A DNA stretch of 64,000 nt from a bacterium (GTDB lineage: Bacteria > Armatimonadota > Fimbriimonadia > Fimbriimonadales > Fimbriimonadaceae): positions 37,432-101,431 of the forward strand of contig JAIXUN010000001.1 in the NCBI GenBank assembly GCA_027483535.1. Reading direction: 5' to 3'. Below the pieces are notes generated by a model. The model did not search any database, was not told where the DNA came from, and saw only the letters and a program-made list of their open reading frames with translations. The translations under genes were made by a program, and so were the position numbers. This document shows positions 24,680-33,831 of the stretch, one piece after another. Positions within the stretch are counted from its first letter, which is position 1. The number at the start of each line of letters is the position of its first letter.

Positions 24680-25081
24680 ATGGCGAAAACCTGGCGACAA
24701 AAGTTCGATGCTCGTATGGACACCGAGGTGGTGACGCTTGAAAAGCCGATGCCCGGCGTGCCCGCCGGCAGCAGATTGCTAATCAGCACCCCGACAAAGA
24801 TCGCAGCGGCGGTTGCGGCGATTCCAAAAGGGTCCAAACAGAGCATTATTGATCTGAGAGAGCAGTTGGCCAAAGAGGCGGGAGCAGACGCGACCTGCGC
24901 GATGACGACCGGGATTTTTTTGAGAATCGCGGCCGAAGTTGCCCTGGAAGATCTCGCGTCGGGCAAGGAAGAGGTCACTCCCTTCTGGCGAGTGGTAGAA
25001 CCGAAGTCGCCGCTCGCGAAGAAGCTGAGTTGCGGTCCTGAGTGGATCGCTCAACAGCGCGCGGCCGAGGGCATCCACTAA
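24680..25081 (+). CDS. ATL/MGMT-like small protein, copy 2
   Basis: A tandem paralogue of 133 residues, 136 bp after copy 1. The C-terminal half is nearly identical (TGIFLRIAAEVALEDLASGKEEV, PFWRVVEPKS, AKKLSCGPEWIAQ), while the N-terminal third differs (DTEVVTLEKPMPGVPAGSR). TAAAAT lies 7 nt before the ATG and the bases between (CTGG) echo copy 1, so the duplication included the promoter. It shares the replacement of the catalytic cysteine by Phe. Whether the two form a heterodimer or recognise different lesions is unknown. Confidence 0.6.
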   Translation: MAKTWRQKFDARMDTEVVTLEKPMPGVPAGSRLLISTPTKIAAAVAAIPKGSKQSIIDLREQLAKEAGADATCAMTTGIFLRIAAEVALEDLASGKEEVTPFWRVVEPKSPLAKKLSCGPEWIAQQRAAEGIH

Positions 25082-25144
25082 CTCGGGTCGGATAGGGTCC
25101 TAGGACTCGGTGAACTTGTTCGCCAAGGGAACGTTTGACCCGCC

Positions 25145-26125
25145 ATGAACACAATTTCGATCCTTGCCGCATTGGTTTCCTTCCCTATCGCACCTAGTGC
25201 GGAGGATGGGTTCTACCACCCCAAAGATGCGGAGCTGCCGATCGCATCCAAGAGCAAGATCGAGATTCCGCGTGATGGTCAGCGGGCTCTATCTGTGAAG
25301 GTCACCTATCCGACAGCCAAAGGCAACTATCCGGTGATCGTTTTCTCGCACGGTATGTACGGGAGCGAGGACGGTAACACGCCTTTGATTGAGACCTGGG
25401 CGAAGGCTGGATACGTGATATTCCAGCCCACTCACGCCGATTCCCTCCGATACGCCAGCGCCGAGGTGCGCAAAGCCGCTCTGCAAGGCAGCCTGAACAA
25501 CATGCAGAACTGGCGAGAGCGTCCGGGCGAGATCACGCTGATCCTTGACAAGCTCGACTGGTTCGAAAACGAGGTCGCGGATTTGAAGGGCAAGCTCAAC
25601 AAGAAGATCATCGGAATGGCCGGACACTCGTTCGGTGCCTGGACAACGCAAATGGTCGCGGGGATGACGCTTGGTCGCGGCGGGATGAGCGTGAACCTGG
25701 GCGACAAGCGTCCCAAGGCTTTTATCGCATTTTCGCCGAGCGGACTTGGGGGCGGGATTTCGGAATCCTCCTTCCAAACCATGCGCAGTCCGTTCCTGTG
25801 CATCACCGGAGACAATGACAAAGGCAACTTTCAGAACGACCCTAAAATCCATCGCCGCGAGGCTTTTGACCTCGCACCAAAGGGCGATCGAACTCTGGTG
25901 TGGATCAAAGACGTGTATCACAACTTCGGCGGCATCAACGGTCGGGAACTTCCTCGAATGGCGGCGAATCGGCTTTCCGGACCTTCGAATCCCACTCACG
26001 TGAAGATCGCGGTGAATTCTTCGCTTGCCTACTGGGATGCTCAGCTGAAGGGGCTTCCTGAGGCGAAGGCGTTTTGGAAAAAGCCGCTCGCGGGGGTCGA
26101 TGGGGTGAAGGTCGAGACCAAGTAG
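25145..26125 (+). CDS. Exported alpha/beta hydrolase (PAF-acetylhydrolase/chlorophyllase-like)
   Basis: A 326-residue hydrolase with a short signal peptide (ISILAALVSFPIAPSAE). It shows the oxyanion strand YPVIVFSHGMYGS, the nucleophile elbow GMAGHSFGAW with S162, an acid candidate in LCITGDNDKG, and a late histidine in WIKDVYHNFGGI. This layout fits the PAF-acetylhydrolase/dienelactone-hydrolase-like group. The substrate is unknown. AAGGGA 12-17 nt before the ATG is a weak ribosome-binding site. It converges on the uncharacterised gene at 26145. Confidence 0.78.
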   Translation: MNTISILAALVSFPIAPSAEDGFYHPKDAELPIASKSKIEIPRDGQRALSVKVTYPTAKGNYPVIVFSHGMYGSEDGNTPLIETWAKAGYVIFQPTHADSLRYASAEVRKAALQGSLNNMQNWRERPGEITLILDKLDWFENEVADLKGKLNKKIIGMAGHSFGAWTTQMVAGMTLGRGGMSVNLGDKRPKAFIAFSPSGLGGGISESSFQTMRSPFLCITGDNDKGNFQNDPKIHRREAFDLAPKGDRTLVWIKDVYHNFGGINGRELPRMAANRLSGPSNPTHVKIAVNSSLAYWDAQLKGLPEAKAFWKKPLAGVDGVKVETK

Positions 26126-26144
26126 GACGCTTTTGGATAGGGAA

Positions 26145-27044
26145 TCAAACGGAGAGGAACTCAAAGCCCTCCAGCGCTTGCACGATTCCCCAATCACTCG
26201 TCTCCAGTGCGAGATATGAATCGAGCGTGATTCGAAGATCGGCGACGGAATCGGATCCCGGACTCCATCTCAAGAGCACCTCCTCGTCACACCCCAGGTA
26301 AAGGGAGGCGAGTCGCAGCAGTTCATCCCAGGAAACGGAAGCAAAGGACTTTGGATGGATGAGGTGACTTCGATCGAGAGGGATCGTGATTCGGTTTGAA
26401 TCCAGCGGATCAATGGAATCGGCATCCCAAAGATAGGGCTTGATTACTTCTGGATGCTTCGAAAGCACGGCTCTAAGAAACATGCAGGGGTCGGTGTCCT
26501 CCCGCACATACAACTCAAATTGATAAGGCGAATCCTCGTTGGGTCGGTGGCGGTAGAGCTTGCGGAGCCCCTCCGTCAATGCTAAATTCAGGTGGTCGAT
26601 CGCCGAGAAGACGAATGGATCGTCGGTGTCGATGATTAGTTCTTCTTGGCATCGAATCCGGCATTCCGAGATGCCGTATTCAGGATTTGCTCGTCGACGC
26701 AGCGCGGTGCCCTCAAAGGAGGTTCGTAACGCCAATCGCTTGAACAGTAACTCACCCGACATGGCGACAATCGGGCCGCCCGTCCACTCTGCATGGAGTG
26801 GACCGTTCACCAAGCTGTATGCGTTTGAATCGACCTCGTCACGCAAGTAGTGATCGATCCGACAGTTCTGTCCGTCAAACAAGTTGAGTTCGGGTTGTTT
26901 TCCCAGCGTTCCAGATTCACCTGAAAACGAGCATCCTCCATCTTGCTCGACTTCCCAAACTCCTAAGAACAGTCGCCCCCGGTCGACCCGGAAGAGCGCT
27001 TTAAAGAAAGCGAAAAGGTCCGCTGTTGGTATAGACCGTTCCAT
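26145..27044 (-). CDS. Uncharacterised 299-residue protein
   Basis: I do not recognise this protein. It is soluble, acidic and mixed alpha/beta, with no signal, membrane segment or enzymatic motif. It has scattered cysteines (for instance in ECRIRCQEEL) and ends with a helical WDELLRLASLYLGCDEEVLLRW stretch. AAGG about 6 nt before the ATG supports the start. It is divergent from ggt with 67 bp between. Codon use looks like that of its neighbours. Confidence 0.6.
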   Translation of the reverse strand: MERSIPTADLFAFFKALFRVDRGRLFLGVWEVEQDGGCSFSGESGTLGKQPELNLFDGQNCRIDHYLRDEVDSNAYSLVNGPLHAEWTGGPIVAMSGELLFKRLALRTSFEGTALRRRANPEYGISECRIRCQEELIIDTDDPFVFSAIDHLNLALTEGLRKLYRHRPNEDSPYQFELYVREDTDPCMFLRAVLSKHPEVIKPYLWDADSIDPLDSNRITIPLDRSHLIHPKSFASVSWDELLRLASLYLGCDEEVLLRWSPGSDSVADLRITLDSYLALETSDWGIVQALEGFEFLSV

Positions 27045-27111
27045 GAGTACCTTCGGGCAACTTCATGGTACGCGAATTCTGCCCTGGGTGAGCGACCTAT
27101 AATGAGCCGTC

Positions 27112-28788
27112 ATGAGTCTTCCTCTCCTCGCCCTTGGACTGATGTCTTTGACCCTGCAGGGTCCGGCAACCGAGAAGTTTGCCAAGGCGGCCGTTGCGAG
27201 CGACCATGTCCTTGCTTCGGAAGCAGGAGTGGAGGTGCTGAAGGCGGGAGGAAACGCCGTGGATGCTGCCGTCGCTACGGGTTTTGCCCTCGCTGTGACT
27301 TTCCCCGCCGCGGGCAATCTCGGTGGGGGAGGATTCCTAGTTTTCCGATCCGCTACCGGCGAGTCGATGACAGTGGACTATCGGGAAACGGCTCCCGCAT
27401 TGGCCACCCGTAACATGTTTCTGGACGGAGTCGGAAAACTAACTGATCGTTCCGTACTGGGCCACTTGGCGAGTGGCATTCCTGGGACTCCGGCGGGTCT
27501 TTGGGCGGCCCACAAGCGTTGGGGCAAGATTAGATGGAAGCAGTGTCTGGCTCCCGCGATTCGGTTGGCTCGCAAGGGTTTCCAGTTGAATCATGAACTA
27601 GCGACGGAGTTTGCCGGGCTCGCCGAAGAGGGTCGGAAGAAAGGCTTTTTAGAGACGTACCGCGTCTTCGGGCGGTCGGGAAATCCGTATCGAGCGGGTG
27701 ACTTGTTCAAACAACCCGAGCTTGCCGAAACTCTGCAACGAATCGCCGACTTCGGTCCCGACGGATTCTACAAAGGCAGAACCGCCGAACTGCTTGTTGC
27801 CGAAATAAAGCGCGGGAGTGGACTGATCTCCGCCGAGGATCTTGCCAACTACAAACCCGTTTTTCGTGAGCCTTTGACTGGAAAGTTTTTGGACTATGAA
27901 GTGGTGACGATGCCTCCACCCAGTTCGGGAGGGATCATCCTGCTCCAGATGCTCGGAATGATCGAGCCCGAAAAACTGAGGTCGGAGGGGTTTGGGAGCT
28001 CCGGTGCGATCCACTCCATGGTTGAAGTGATGAAACGGTGCTTTGCTGATCGAGCGGTCTGGATGGCCGATCCAGACTTCTTTCCGGTTCCAGTCGAAAA
28101 ACTGCTGGATCCAGCCTATCTGAGACAGCGACGCGCGAATATCAGCGATCGAGCAACTCCGAGTGCGGATATCCAGACCGGTCTTCCAACCTCAGCCGAA
28201 CACGAAGAAACGACTCACTTTTCCATCGTCGACAGCGAAGGCAATGCCGTCAGCAATACCTACACCCTCAACGGAGGATATGGCAGTAAGGTCACGGTGA
28301 CAGGAGCGGGCTTCTTGCTCAACAACGAGATGGATGACTTCTCTGCCAAGCCCGGGACGCCGAACATGTTTGGGTTGGTCCAAGGCGAGCAAAATGCCAT
28401 TCAACCCGGGAAGAGACCCCTCTCGTCCATGACTCCTACCCTGCTCGTCAAGGAGGGCAAAATCGCCTTAGTTGTGGGATCGCCAGGTGGTCCGACGATC
28501 ATCAACACCGTCTTTGAAACCATCGTCAATCGCACATTGTTCGGTCTGTCAGCCCAGTCGTCGGTGAGTGCACCGAGATTTCATCACCAGTGGCTTCCGG
28601 ATGAGATTTCCATTGAGGCGCTTGGATTAAGCAAAGATGTGGCCACTGCCCTGCAGTCACGCGGGCATAAACTGCGCACTCGAACGGCTCAAGGCTCGTG
28701 CCATTTAATCGTCGTGGAGCCGCAAACCGGATTGCGGGCGGTGGGTTGCGACCGGAGACAATCGACTGCGGGTCTCGCCGGATACTAA
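27112..28788 (+). CDS. ggt: Gamma-glutamyltransferase
   Basis: N-terminal-nucleophile hydrolase that cleaves glutathione and gamma-glutamyl compounds in the periplasm. The 558-residue proenzyme has a short hydrophobic start, AGGNAVDAAVATGFAL, GGGGFLVFRSATGE, and the autoprocessing site HEETTHFSIVD, where T367 becomes the new N-terminus of the small subunit. RPLSSMTPTLL and SPGGPTIINTVFETI follow as substrate-site motifs. TATAAT lies 8 nt before the ATG, hinting at a leaderless or near-leaderless message. The last 4 bp overlap the convergent glycosyltransferase gene. Confidence 0.93.
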   Translation: MSLPLLALGLMSLTLQGPATEKFAKAAVASDHVLASEAGVEVLKAGGNAVDAAVATGFALAVTFPAAGNLGGGGFLVFRSATGESMTVDYRETAPALATRNMFLDGVGKLTDRSVLGHLASGIPGTPAGLWAAHKRWGKIRWKQCLAPAIRLARKGFQLNHELATEFAGLAEEGRKKGFLETYRVFGRSGNPYRAGDLFKQPELAETLQRIADFGPDGFYKGRTAELLVAEIKRGSGLISAEDLANYKPVFREPLTGKFLDYEVVTMPPPSSGGIILLQMLGMIEPEKLRSEGFGSSGAIHSMVEVMKRCFADRAVWMADPDFFPVPVEKLLDPAYLRQRRANISDRATPSADIQTGLPTSAEHEETTHFSIVDSEGNAVSNTYTLNGGYGSKVTVTGAGFLLNNEMDDFSAKPGTPNMFGLVQGEQNAIQPGKRPLSSMTPTLLVKEGKIALVVGSPGGPTIINTVFETIVNRTLFGLSAQSSVSAPRFHHQWLPDEISIEALGLSKDVATALQSRGHKLRTRTAQGSCHLIVVEPQTGLRAVGCDRRQSTAGLAGY

Positions 28789-30023
28789 ACGGACTTCATC
28801 CACTGTTCAAGAATGCGTGTATCCACCGCGACGTCTTGACCGAGCAGGTTGACGTCTCGTTTGCCATTTTCGGTTCGACAAACCACGCAGTCGTAATCGA
28901 GTTTGGCGTGTCTTGCCGACTGCCAGTAACAGGGCATCACGTACGCCTCTGGGAAGATCTCGAACATCTTCGAGCCTTCTTTCATGAAGGATGAGCAGGC
29001 CATGTTTGCGCCGTGGACACCAAACGTGGCGCTACTTTGCATGAGCGTCTTCACCTGATCCACGAAGGAAAGTTGCTCCGGGTAGATGATCTCGAAGTCG
29101 TACTTCCTCGCAAGGGCGGCCACTTCTTCTTCGTTGTGCACCTTGCGCACCTTGGCGTTGGCTCGGCTGAGATAGACCCGGCGTCCTCCGGTAGGACTTC
29201 CGAGAAGGTCAAAGAAGCAGGCACGGATGTCCTCGATGACCCAAGGCTCTACAGAGTGCAGGAAGGTCCGCCCCGTGGCGATCAGACGTTCTGCTTGAAG
29301 ATGGGGATGATCTTCGCAACTGATTCGCTTGTCAACCGGAATCTGAAGGAGTTCCAGAGCATCTCTGAAGAAAGCGGGTCCTTTGGTGCGCGTGTAGTAG
29401 GCGTCAATTTCATCCCTTGAATAACCTTTCCAAATGGTCAGGAGTCTTGGAAGGGTCGTGTAAAGAAAGTGGCTGATGTTTGCGTCGCCATAGCCCAGAC
29501 CAACCGCCACCGATCCGGAAACCTTCTTCACGTCCGGCATTCGAACCTGCTGAAACACTCCCCAGTGCCAAGTGTTGATCGCGGTGGGGTCGAACGATTC
29601 GTGGGCTAAGAGACAATCGTCTTCGGTGATCAGCGCTACCGAGGGAGCAAACACTCGCCCGTTTGGCAACTCGAACGAGTACTCCGGCGCAGAGTAGTGC
29701 TCCGAGTGCATCCGGAAGGTCCGAATGTCGTGCTCTTCTTTCCGATTCGGGGGAGCGATGAAAGCAAGGGGCGGGTGCGCGTAGTGCTTGATCTTGAATG
29801 ATCCCGCAAAGCCACCGTATCGAATTTTGTCGAAAAGGTCGGCGTTGATGAAGTGCGGAACCAGGTGCTTGTCGGACGATCCGCGCTTGTGAACGATCGC
29901 CTGGAGTTTGTACAAAAACCTATAGAGACCACCCGAGTTCTTCACCCAGATGCGGTGGAGCATGGTGAGCAACCGATTCGAAGCCACCAACGGCTTGATC
30001 ACTTGTCGAATACGGTTTTTCAT
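28785..30023 (-). CDS. GT61-family glycosyltransferase (DUF563)
   Basis: A 412-residue protein with the family-61 core: VGLGYGDANISHFLYTTLPRLLTIW, RRVYLSRANAKVRKVHNEEEVAALARKYDFEIIYPEQLSFVDQV and, near the end, FGVHGANMACSSFMKEGSKMFEIFP. No signal peptide is seen, so it is a cytosolic or membrane-associated transferase, perhaps for a cell-surface glycan. No polysaccharide cluster surrounds it. The donor and acceptor are unknown. Confidence 0.8.
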   Translation of the reverse strand: MKNRIRQVIKPLVASNRLLTMLHRIWVKNSGGLYRFLYKLQAIVHKRGSSDKHLVPHFINADLFDKIRYGGFAGSFKIKHYAHPPLAFIAPPNRKEEHDIRTFRMHSEHYSAPEYSFELPNGRVFAPSVALITEDDCLLAHESFDPTAINTWHWGVFQQVRMPDVKKVSGSVAVGLGYGDANISHFLYTTLPRLLTIWKGYSRDEIDAYYTRTKGPAFFRDALELLQIPVDKRISCEDHPHLQAERLIATGRTFLHSVEPWVIEDIRACFFDLLGSPTGGRRVYLSRANAKVRKVHNEEEVAALARKYDFEIIYPEQLSFVDQVKTLMQSSATFGVHGANMACSSFMKEGSKMFEIFPEAYVMPCYWQSARHAKLDYDCVVCRTENGKRDVNLLGQDVAVDTRILEQWMKSV

Positions 30024-30238
30024 TTTCTCAAGCTACCTTATGGGTGATTTTCTTTCGTTGCGCATGCCGGCAGTCGTCTTGCGCGCTTGGCTACTCGATA
30101 GGCCCACTTAGGCGTCTCGGCAGGACGGCGTGAGCGCTTTCCAAACTATCGCAAATTCCATTCCGGTGAAGGAGGAGCTCATTCAAACCTAGGATTGTTG
30201 CGAGCGGGTTGATTTCCCAAACATGAAAAGAAAGGCAT
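30024..30238. other. Divergent intergenic region, 215 bp
   Basis: Separates the GT61 gene from the plus-strand hydrolase. I see no convincing gene, terminator or repeat in it. It must hold both promoters, but no consensus boxes stand out. Confidence 0.5.
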
Positions 30239-32329
30239 GTGAGCCGCATTTTCCGCTTCGTTACATCGTTAAGTCTGTCGTGTGGTGCCCTCACGATGAG
30301 TGCGGGACAAGAAACCTTACAAGTTCTTCCCTCTTCAGGTTCGCTCTACACCTTAGAAAGCAGGTCTGCTGGGGCGACGGTCGATCAAACGTTCAGCGTT
30401 GGATCTCACGCAGGCGTTCAAGTCTCTTTGCAGCGAAATCAGAGTCGAGCGAGATTTGTATTGCCCACGCCTTTAGATGCAACAACCTTCGACGGAATGA
30501 TGGTGGAGGTTGAAAATGTTGGTGCCCACCCGGCAGTCTTGGACTTAACAATCCGTAACGTAGGAAATGGCGAACCCGCCGTTGGAACTTGGGACACGAT
30601 CCCGCCCGGACGAAAACGGAATCTGCTCGCTTGGTTTAGTTCTCCCGGAGCAAACGTTCCGTATCGCCTCGGATTCGCGATGCCTTCTATCAACGTCCCG
30701 TTCCAGGTTTCTTACATTGCCAACGGTCGGCCGAATATGTCCGCCCTCCAGCTCTTGCAAATCTGGAACGGAGGCACGCGGCCGATGTCGGTCCGCGTTA
30801 ACTCGATCCAGTTTGTGAAGCGCCGAACAAGCTACACCGGGATCATCGATAAGTACGGTCAAGCCTCTTTCCTAGATTTTCCGGGCAAAGCTACGAATGA
30901 CAACGACCTGCTGGCGGACGCTATCGAGGAGCAACAGAATCTCGATGCAAAGTCGCCTATCGATCCGCTCGGTGGCGTTCCCGGAATGCGCTCCACCCGA
31001 GCAACGGGTCGATGGCGCATCGAGCGTGCACCGTCCGGTCGAATGTTTGTGGTGAGCCCAACGGGCAAGCGCATGTGGATCATGGGCGTGAACACCGTTA
31101 TCGAGAACTACGCTTCCCGCTATCAAAATCGTGATGAGGCGTTCCAAGAGGTCATTCCCAGAACCACTCAGAACGAAGAAGTTTTCTGGCTACGGCGAAA
31201 TCACCTCACCGACGGCCTGGGCTGGTGCTACGACTTCGGTCGAAGCAACATGTTCAAGAAATACGGCGAAAACTGGAAAGAGGACAACCGGCAGAGAATT
31301 GTTCAGCGGCTGAAGCGCTGGGGATTCAACACCGTAACAGGTGTTGTCGATGGAGCAACGCCAATCAACAACTATCCGGTGATGCTTTCGTGCAAGCTTT
31401 CCAACTTCACGCAGCGAATCGCGACGCCTTACGTGATGCACTACCAAGTCATCGACGTATTCCATTCGGACTTTGAGCCGTACGCCGAAACGACCATTAA
31501 GGATCTCCTTAACCAATACAAGACGGTTCCAGTTATCGGAATTCACGTCGACAACGAGTTGAGCTGGGGACTAAGGGGCAATCAAACCCTCCAATACTCC
31601 CTTCCGATCGGCGTCCTCAATTCGTCTTCGACGGTCAAGGCAAAGGAGGTTTTCGTCAACTGGCTCAAAACGAAATACTCCAACAATATCGCGTCGTTGA
31701 ACTCACGATGGGGAACCTCTTACGAGTCGTTCGCTGCGATGTCCGCGCCGTTGAACTTGCCGACGTCGAACCTCAACGCGAACATTCGCGCCGACCTTTC
31801 GCTCCTTCTGTCATTCTATGTCGATCGGTACTACGGAACCGTTCGCCGCATCCTCAATCGAATCGGATATCGAGGCTTGTTCTTGGGCACCCGAGATGCC
31901 CCGGGAGCCACCCCGCGTGAAGTTTGGCGAGCCGCCAGTCGCCACGCAGATGCTCTCACGATCAACCTCTATACCGAGAATGACGACCTTTGGCGAGAAG
32001 TCGCGGGAATTCCTAAGCCTGTTCTCATCGGAGAGTACAACTACACTAGCAGCAATGCGGGACACTTCACCTGGGTTCGAGACTTGAGTTGCTACGATCA
32101 GCAAGAGCGAGCCGAAAGAAACTATCAGTATCTGGTCAGAGCGGCCACCACGCCCAACATCATTGGCGCCTGCTGGTGGAGCTATAGCGAGTACGCGCCG
32201 ATCGGTAGGTGGTGGGATGACGAACGGATGCAGACGGGTCTCGTCGACATCAAAGACTCACCCTATGAAGATCTTGTCTCAAGCTTCCGGACGTTCATGT
32301 TGAATCTAAAAGACATCCGGCGACCATAA
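30239..32329 (+). CDS. Exported glycoside hydrolase, agarase/beta-galactosidase-like
   Basis: A 696-residue secreted protein from a GTG with AGAAAGG just upstream. A signal peptide (RFVTSLSLSCGALTMSAG) is followed by a beta-sandwich carbohydrate-binding-like domain (about 30-190), then a TIM barrel. The acid/base candidate is E440 in GIHVDNELSWG and the nucleophile candidate is E599 in PVLIGEYNY, fitting clan GH-A and most like GH50/GH42-type enzymes. The substrate is not predictable. The gene is followed by a terminator and a second TIM-barrel protein. Confidence 0.75.
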   Translation: MSRIFRFVTSLSLSCGALTMSAGQETLQVLPSSGSLYTLESRSAGATVDQTFSVGSHAGVQVSLQRNQSRARFVLPTPLDATTFDGMMVEVENVGAHPAVLDLTIRNVGNGEPAVGTWDTIPPGRKRNLLAWFSSPGANVPYRLGFAMPSINVPFQVSYIANGRPNMSALQLLQIWNGGTRPMSVRVNSIQFVKRRTSYTGIIDKYGQASFLDFPGKATNDNDLLADAIEEQQNLDAKSPIDPLGGVPGMRSTRATGRWRIERAPSGRMFVVSPTGKRMWIMGVNTVIENYASRYQNRDEAFQEVIPRTTQNEEVFWLRRNHLTDGLGWCYDFGRSNMFKKYGENWKEDNRQRIVQRLKRWGFNTVTGVVDGATPINNYPVMLSCKLSNFTQRIATPYVMHYQVIDVFHSDFEPYAETTIKDLLNQYKTVPVIGIHVDNELSWGLRGNQTLQYSLPIGVLNSSSTVKAKEVFVNWLKTKYSNNIASLNSRWGTSYESFAAMSAPLNLPTSNLNANIRADLSLLLSFYVDRYYGTVRRILNRIGYRGLFLGTRDAPGATPREVWRAASRHADALTINLYTENDDLWREVAGIPKPVLIGEYNYTSSNAGHFTWVRDLSCYDQQERAERNYQYLVRAATTPNIIGACWWSYSEYAPIGRWWDDERMQTGLVDIKDSPYEDLVSSFRTFMLNLKDIRRP

Positions 32330-32352
32330 GCCTGCCCCAGGCATAAAATAGG

Positions 32353-32383
32353 AATCCCCGAGCGTTGCAGACGCCCGGGGATT
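32353..32383 (+). terminator. Intrinsic terminator of the glycoside hydrolase gene
   Basis: AATCCCCGAGCGT (32353-32365) pairs with ACGCCCGGGGATT (32371-32383) with one mismatch around a 5-nt loop, followed by TCC. The U-tract is short. Confidence 0.65.
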
Positions 32384-32427
32384 TCCGACCGTTAGAGGTC
32401 CCAACGGGTAGTATCTTCTCCGGACCA

Positions 32428-33396
32428 ATGGCGTGCCTACCCCGAATCACCGGAACGTTTCTTGACGAGATAACGCACGACATTCCGAGTCAAAACTGGA
32501 CGGAAAAGCAGTGGCGAAGGGAGTTTGAACTCTACTCCAAGATCGGGCTCGATACGCTCATCATCATCCGAGCAGGCTATCGCAACAAGTGCATCTATCC
32601 CTCCAAAGTGATCGAAGGATTGCTGCCGATTTACGACGATATTGGCGAGATGTTCTACTCTTTGGCCGATGAGTTCGGTCTGAATCTCTACTTCGGCACC
32701 TACGATTCCGGCTTCTACTGGTGGCGGCGATCTTGGTGGAAAGAGGTTGAGATCAACAAGGCGTTCCTAGATGAGGCCTACGGTCGATACGGGCACCACA
32801 AGAGTTTTAAGGGTTGGTATCTCACCCACGAGACCGGAAAGAACGACGCTCACATCATCGACTTGTTTAACCACATCGGCGGATACTGCAAGGAGCTGTC
32901 GAACCTTCCCGTTCTCATTTCGCCTTACCCTCAGGGAGCCAAGCAGATGGGCGAGAACGCGCTCACCTTAGAGGAGTCTTTTGACCATTGGGAACGCGTG
33001 TTTGAGGCCACCAAGGGGTCCTTCGACATCTGCGCCTTCCAAGACGGGCAGGTCCACTATGAAGAGCTGCCGAAGTTCATTTCGGGAATCGAAGAGTTAG
33101 GCAAGAAGTATGGCGTGACCATTTGGTCGAACCTGGAAACGTTCGATCGAGACATGCCGATCAAGTTCCCCCCGGCCGACTGGCGCTATCTTCGATTCAA
33201 GCTGGAATCGGCAATGCCACTCGCCGAGAAGATCATCACATTCGAATTCCCCCACTTTGTTTCGCCGTTCAGTTGCTACGCGTCGGCGCACAACCTGTTC
33301 GATCGCTATCTGGATTACTCCCTCGCCGAGTGGGACCCAGCTCAGGTTCAGCACGTTCGTGAATGGGTCCGTGAAGAGCGGCTGAAAGCTCTGTAG
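32428..33396 (+). CDS. DUF4434-like TIM-barrel protein
   Basis: A 322-residue cytosolic protein from the ATG at 32428. An upstream in-frame TTG at 32365 lies inside the preceding terminator and is rejected. The sequence (TGTFLDEITHDIPSQNW, LYSKIGLDTLIIIRAGYRNKCIYPS, GWYLTHETGKND, DICAFQDGQV, WSNLETFDRD) is typical of DUF4434/DUF5109 proteins, which are glycoside-hydrolase-like barrels. E residues in LTHETG and NLETF are the best catalytic candidates. Adjacent placement suggests it works on products of the upstream exported hydrolase; that is inference. Confidence 0.65.
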   Translation: MACLPRITGTFLDEITHDIPSQNWTEKQWRREFELYSKIGLDTLIIIRAGYRNKCIYPSKVIEGLLPIYDDIGEMFYSLADEFGLNLYFGTYDSGFYWWRRSWWKEVEINKAFLDEAYGRYGHHKSFKGWYLTHETGKNDAHIIDLFNHIGGYCKELSNLPVLISPYPQGAKQMGENALTLEESFDHWERVFEATKGSFDICAFQDGQVHYEELPKFISGIEELGKKYGVTIWSNLETFDRDMPIKFPPADWRYLRFKLESAMPLAEKIITFEFPHFVSPFSCYASAHNLFDRYLDYSLAEWDPAQVQHVREWVREERLKAL

Positions 33397-33398
33397 CG

Positions 33399-33830
33399 TT
33401 AGTTGCCTGGGCTTTCGCTATCGTCGAGAGCCGCCAGCATAGCGTGCCAGGAGAGTGAGGCGCATTTCAGTCGAGATGGGAGTCGATGAATGCCAGCAAG
33501 GGGTTCGATCACGGCTTCGGAAGCCACTTCCCTCTCGCCTCGAAAAACTGCGATCGCGGAACCCACGGCATGTCTTGCCTGGTCAACCGATTTCCCTTCA
33601 ACAGTTTCGATGAGCATCGCTGCCGACGCAAGCGAAACCGCGCAACCGTTGCAATCTACTTTTGCCTCGGTGACAATCCCTCCTTCAACCCGAACCGTCA
33701 CGAGGGCCTGATCTCCGCAAGACGCAACCCGACCCTGCCCTCGTCCGGTCGGATGTTCGACTTGACCCCGTCCGCGAGTCGATCGGGCGTAGTCAAGAAT
33801 CAAGTCTTGGTAAAGATCGAAGGAGGTCAT
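33399..33830 (-). CDS. sufU: SufU-type Fe-S scaffold/sulfur-transfer protein
   Basis: Zinc-dependent acceptor of sulfur from SufS. It is 143 residues from the ATG at 33828-33830, with a strong AGGAGG upstream in the end of sufS. Ligands C38, D40, C63 and C123 fit the SufU pattern (SCGD, CNGC, LKCASLSWHA), including the 20-residue insertion before the last Cys that separates SufU from IscU. It follows sufS by one base, so coupling is certain. The C-terminus ends in a short acidic tail. Confidence 0.92.
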   Translation of the reverse strand: MTSFDLYQDLILDYARSTRGRGQVEHPTGRGQGRVASCGDQALVTVRVEGGIVTEAKVDCNGCAVSLASAAMLIETVEGKSVDQARHAVGSAIAVFRGEREVASEAVIEPLAGIHRLPSRLKCASLSWHAMLAALDDSESPGN

Positions 33831-33831
33831 T

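Noticed and set aside
32365..32427. TTG start for the DUF4434-like protein
   Set aside because: The codon lies within the preceding terminator hairpin; the ATG at 32428 matches the conserved domain start.
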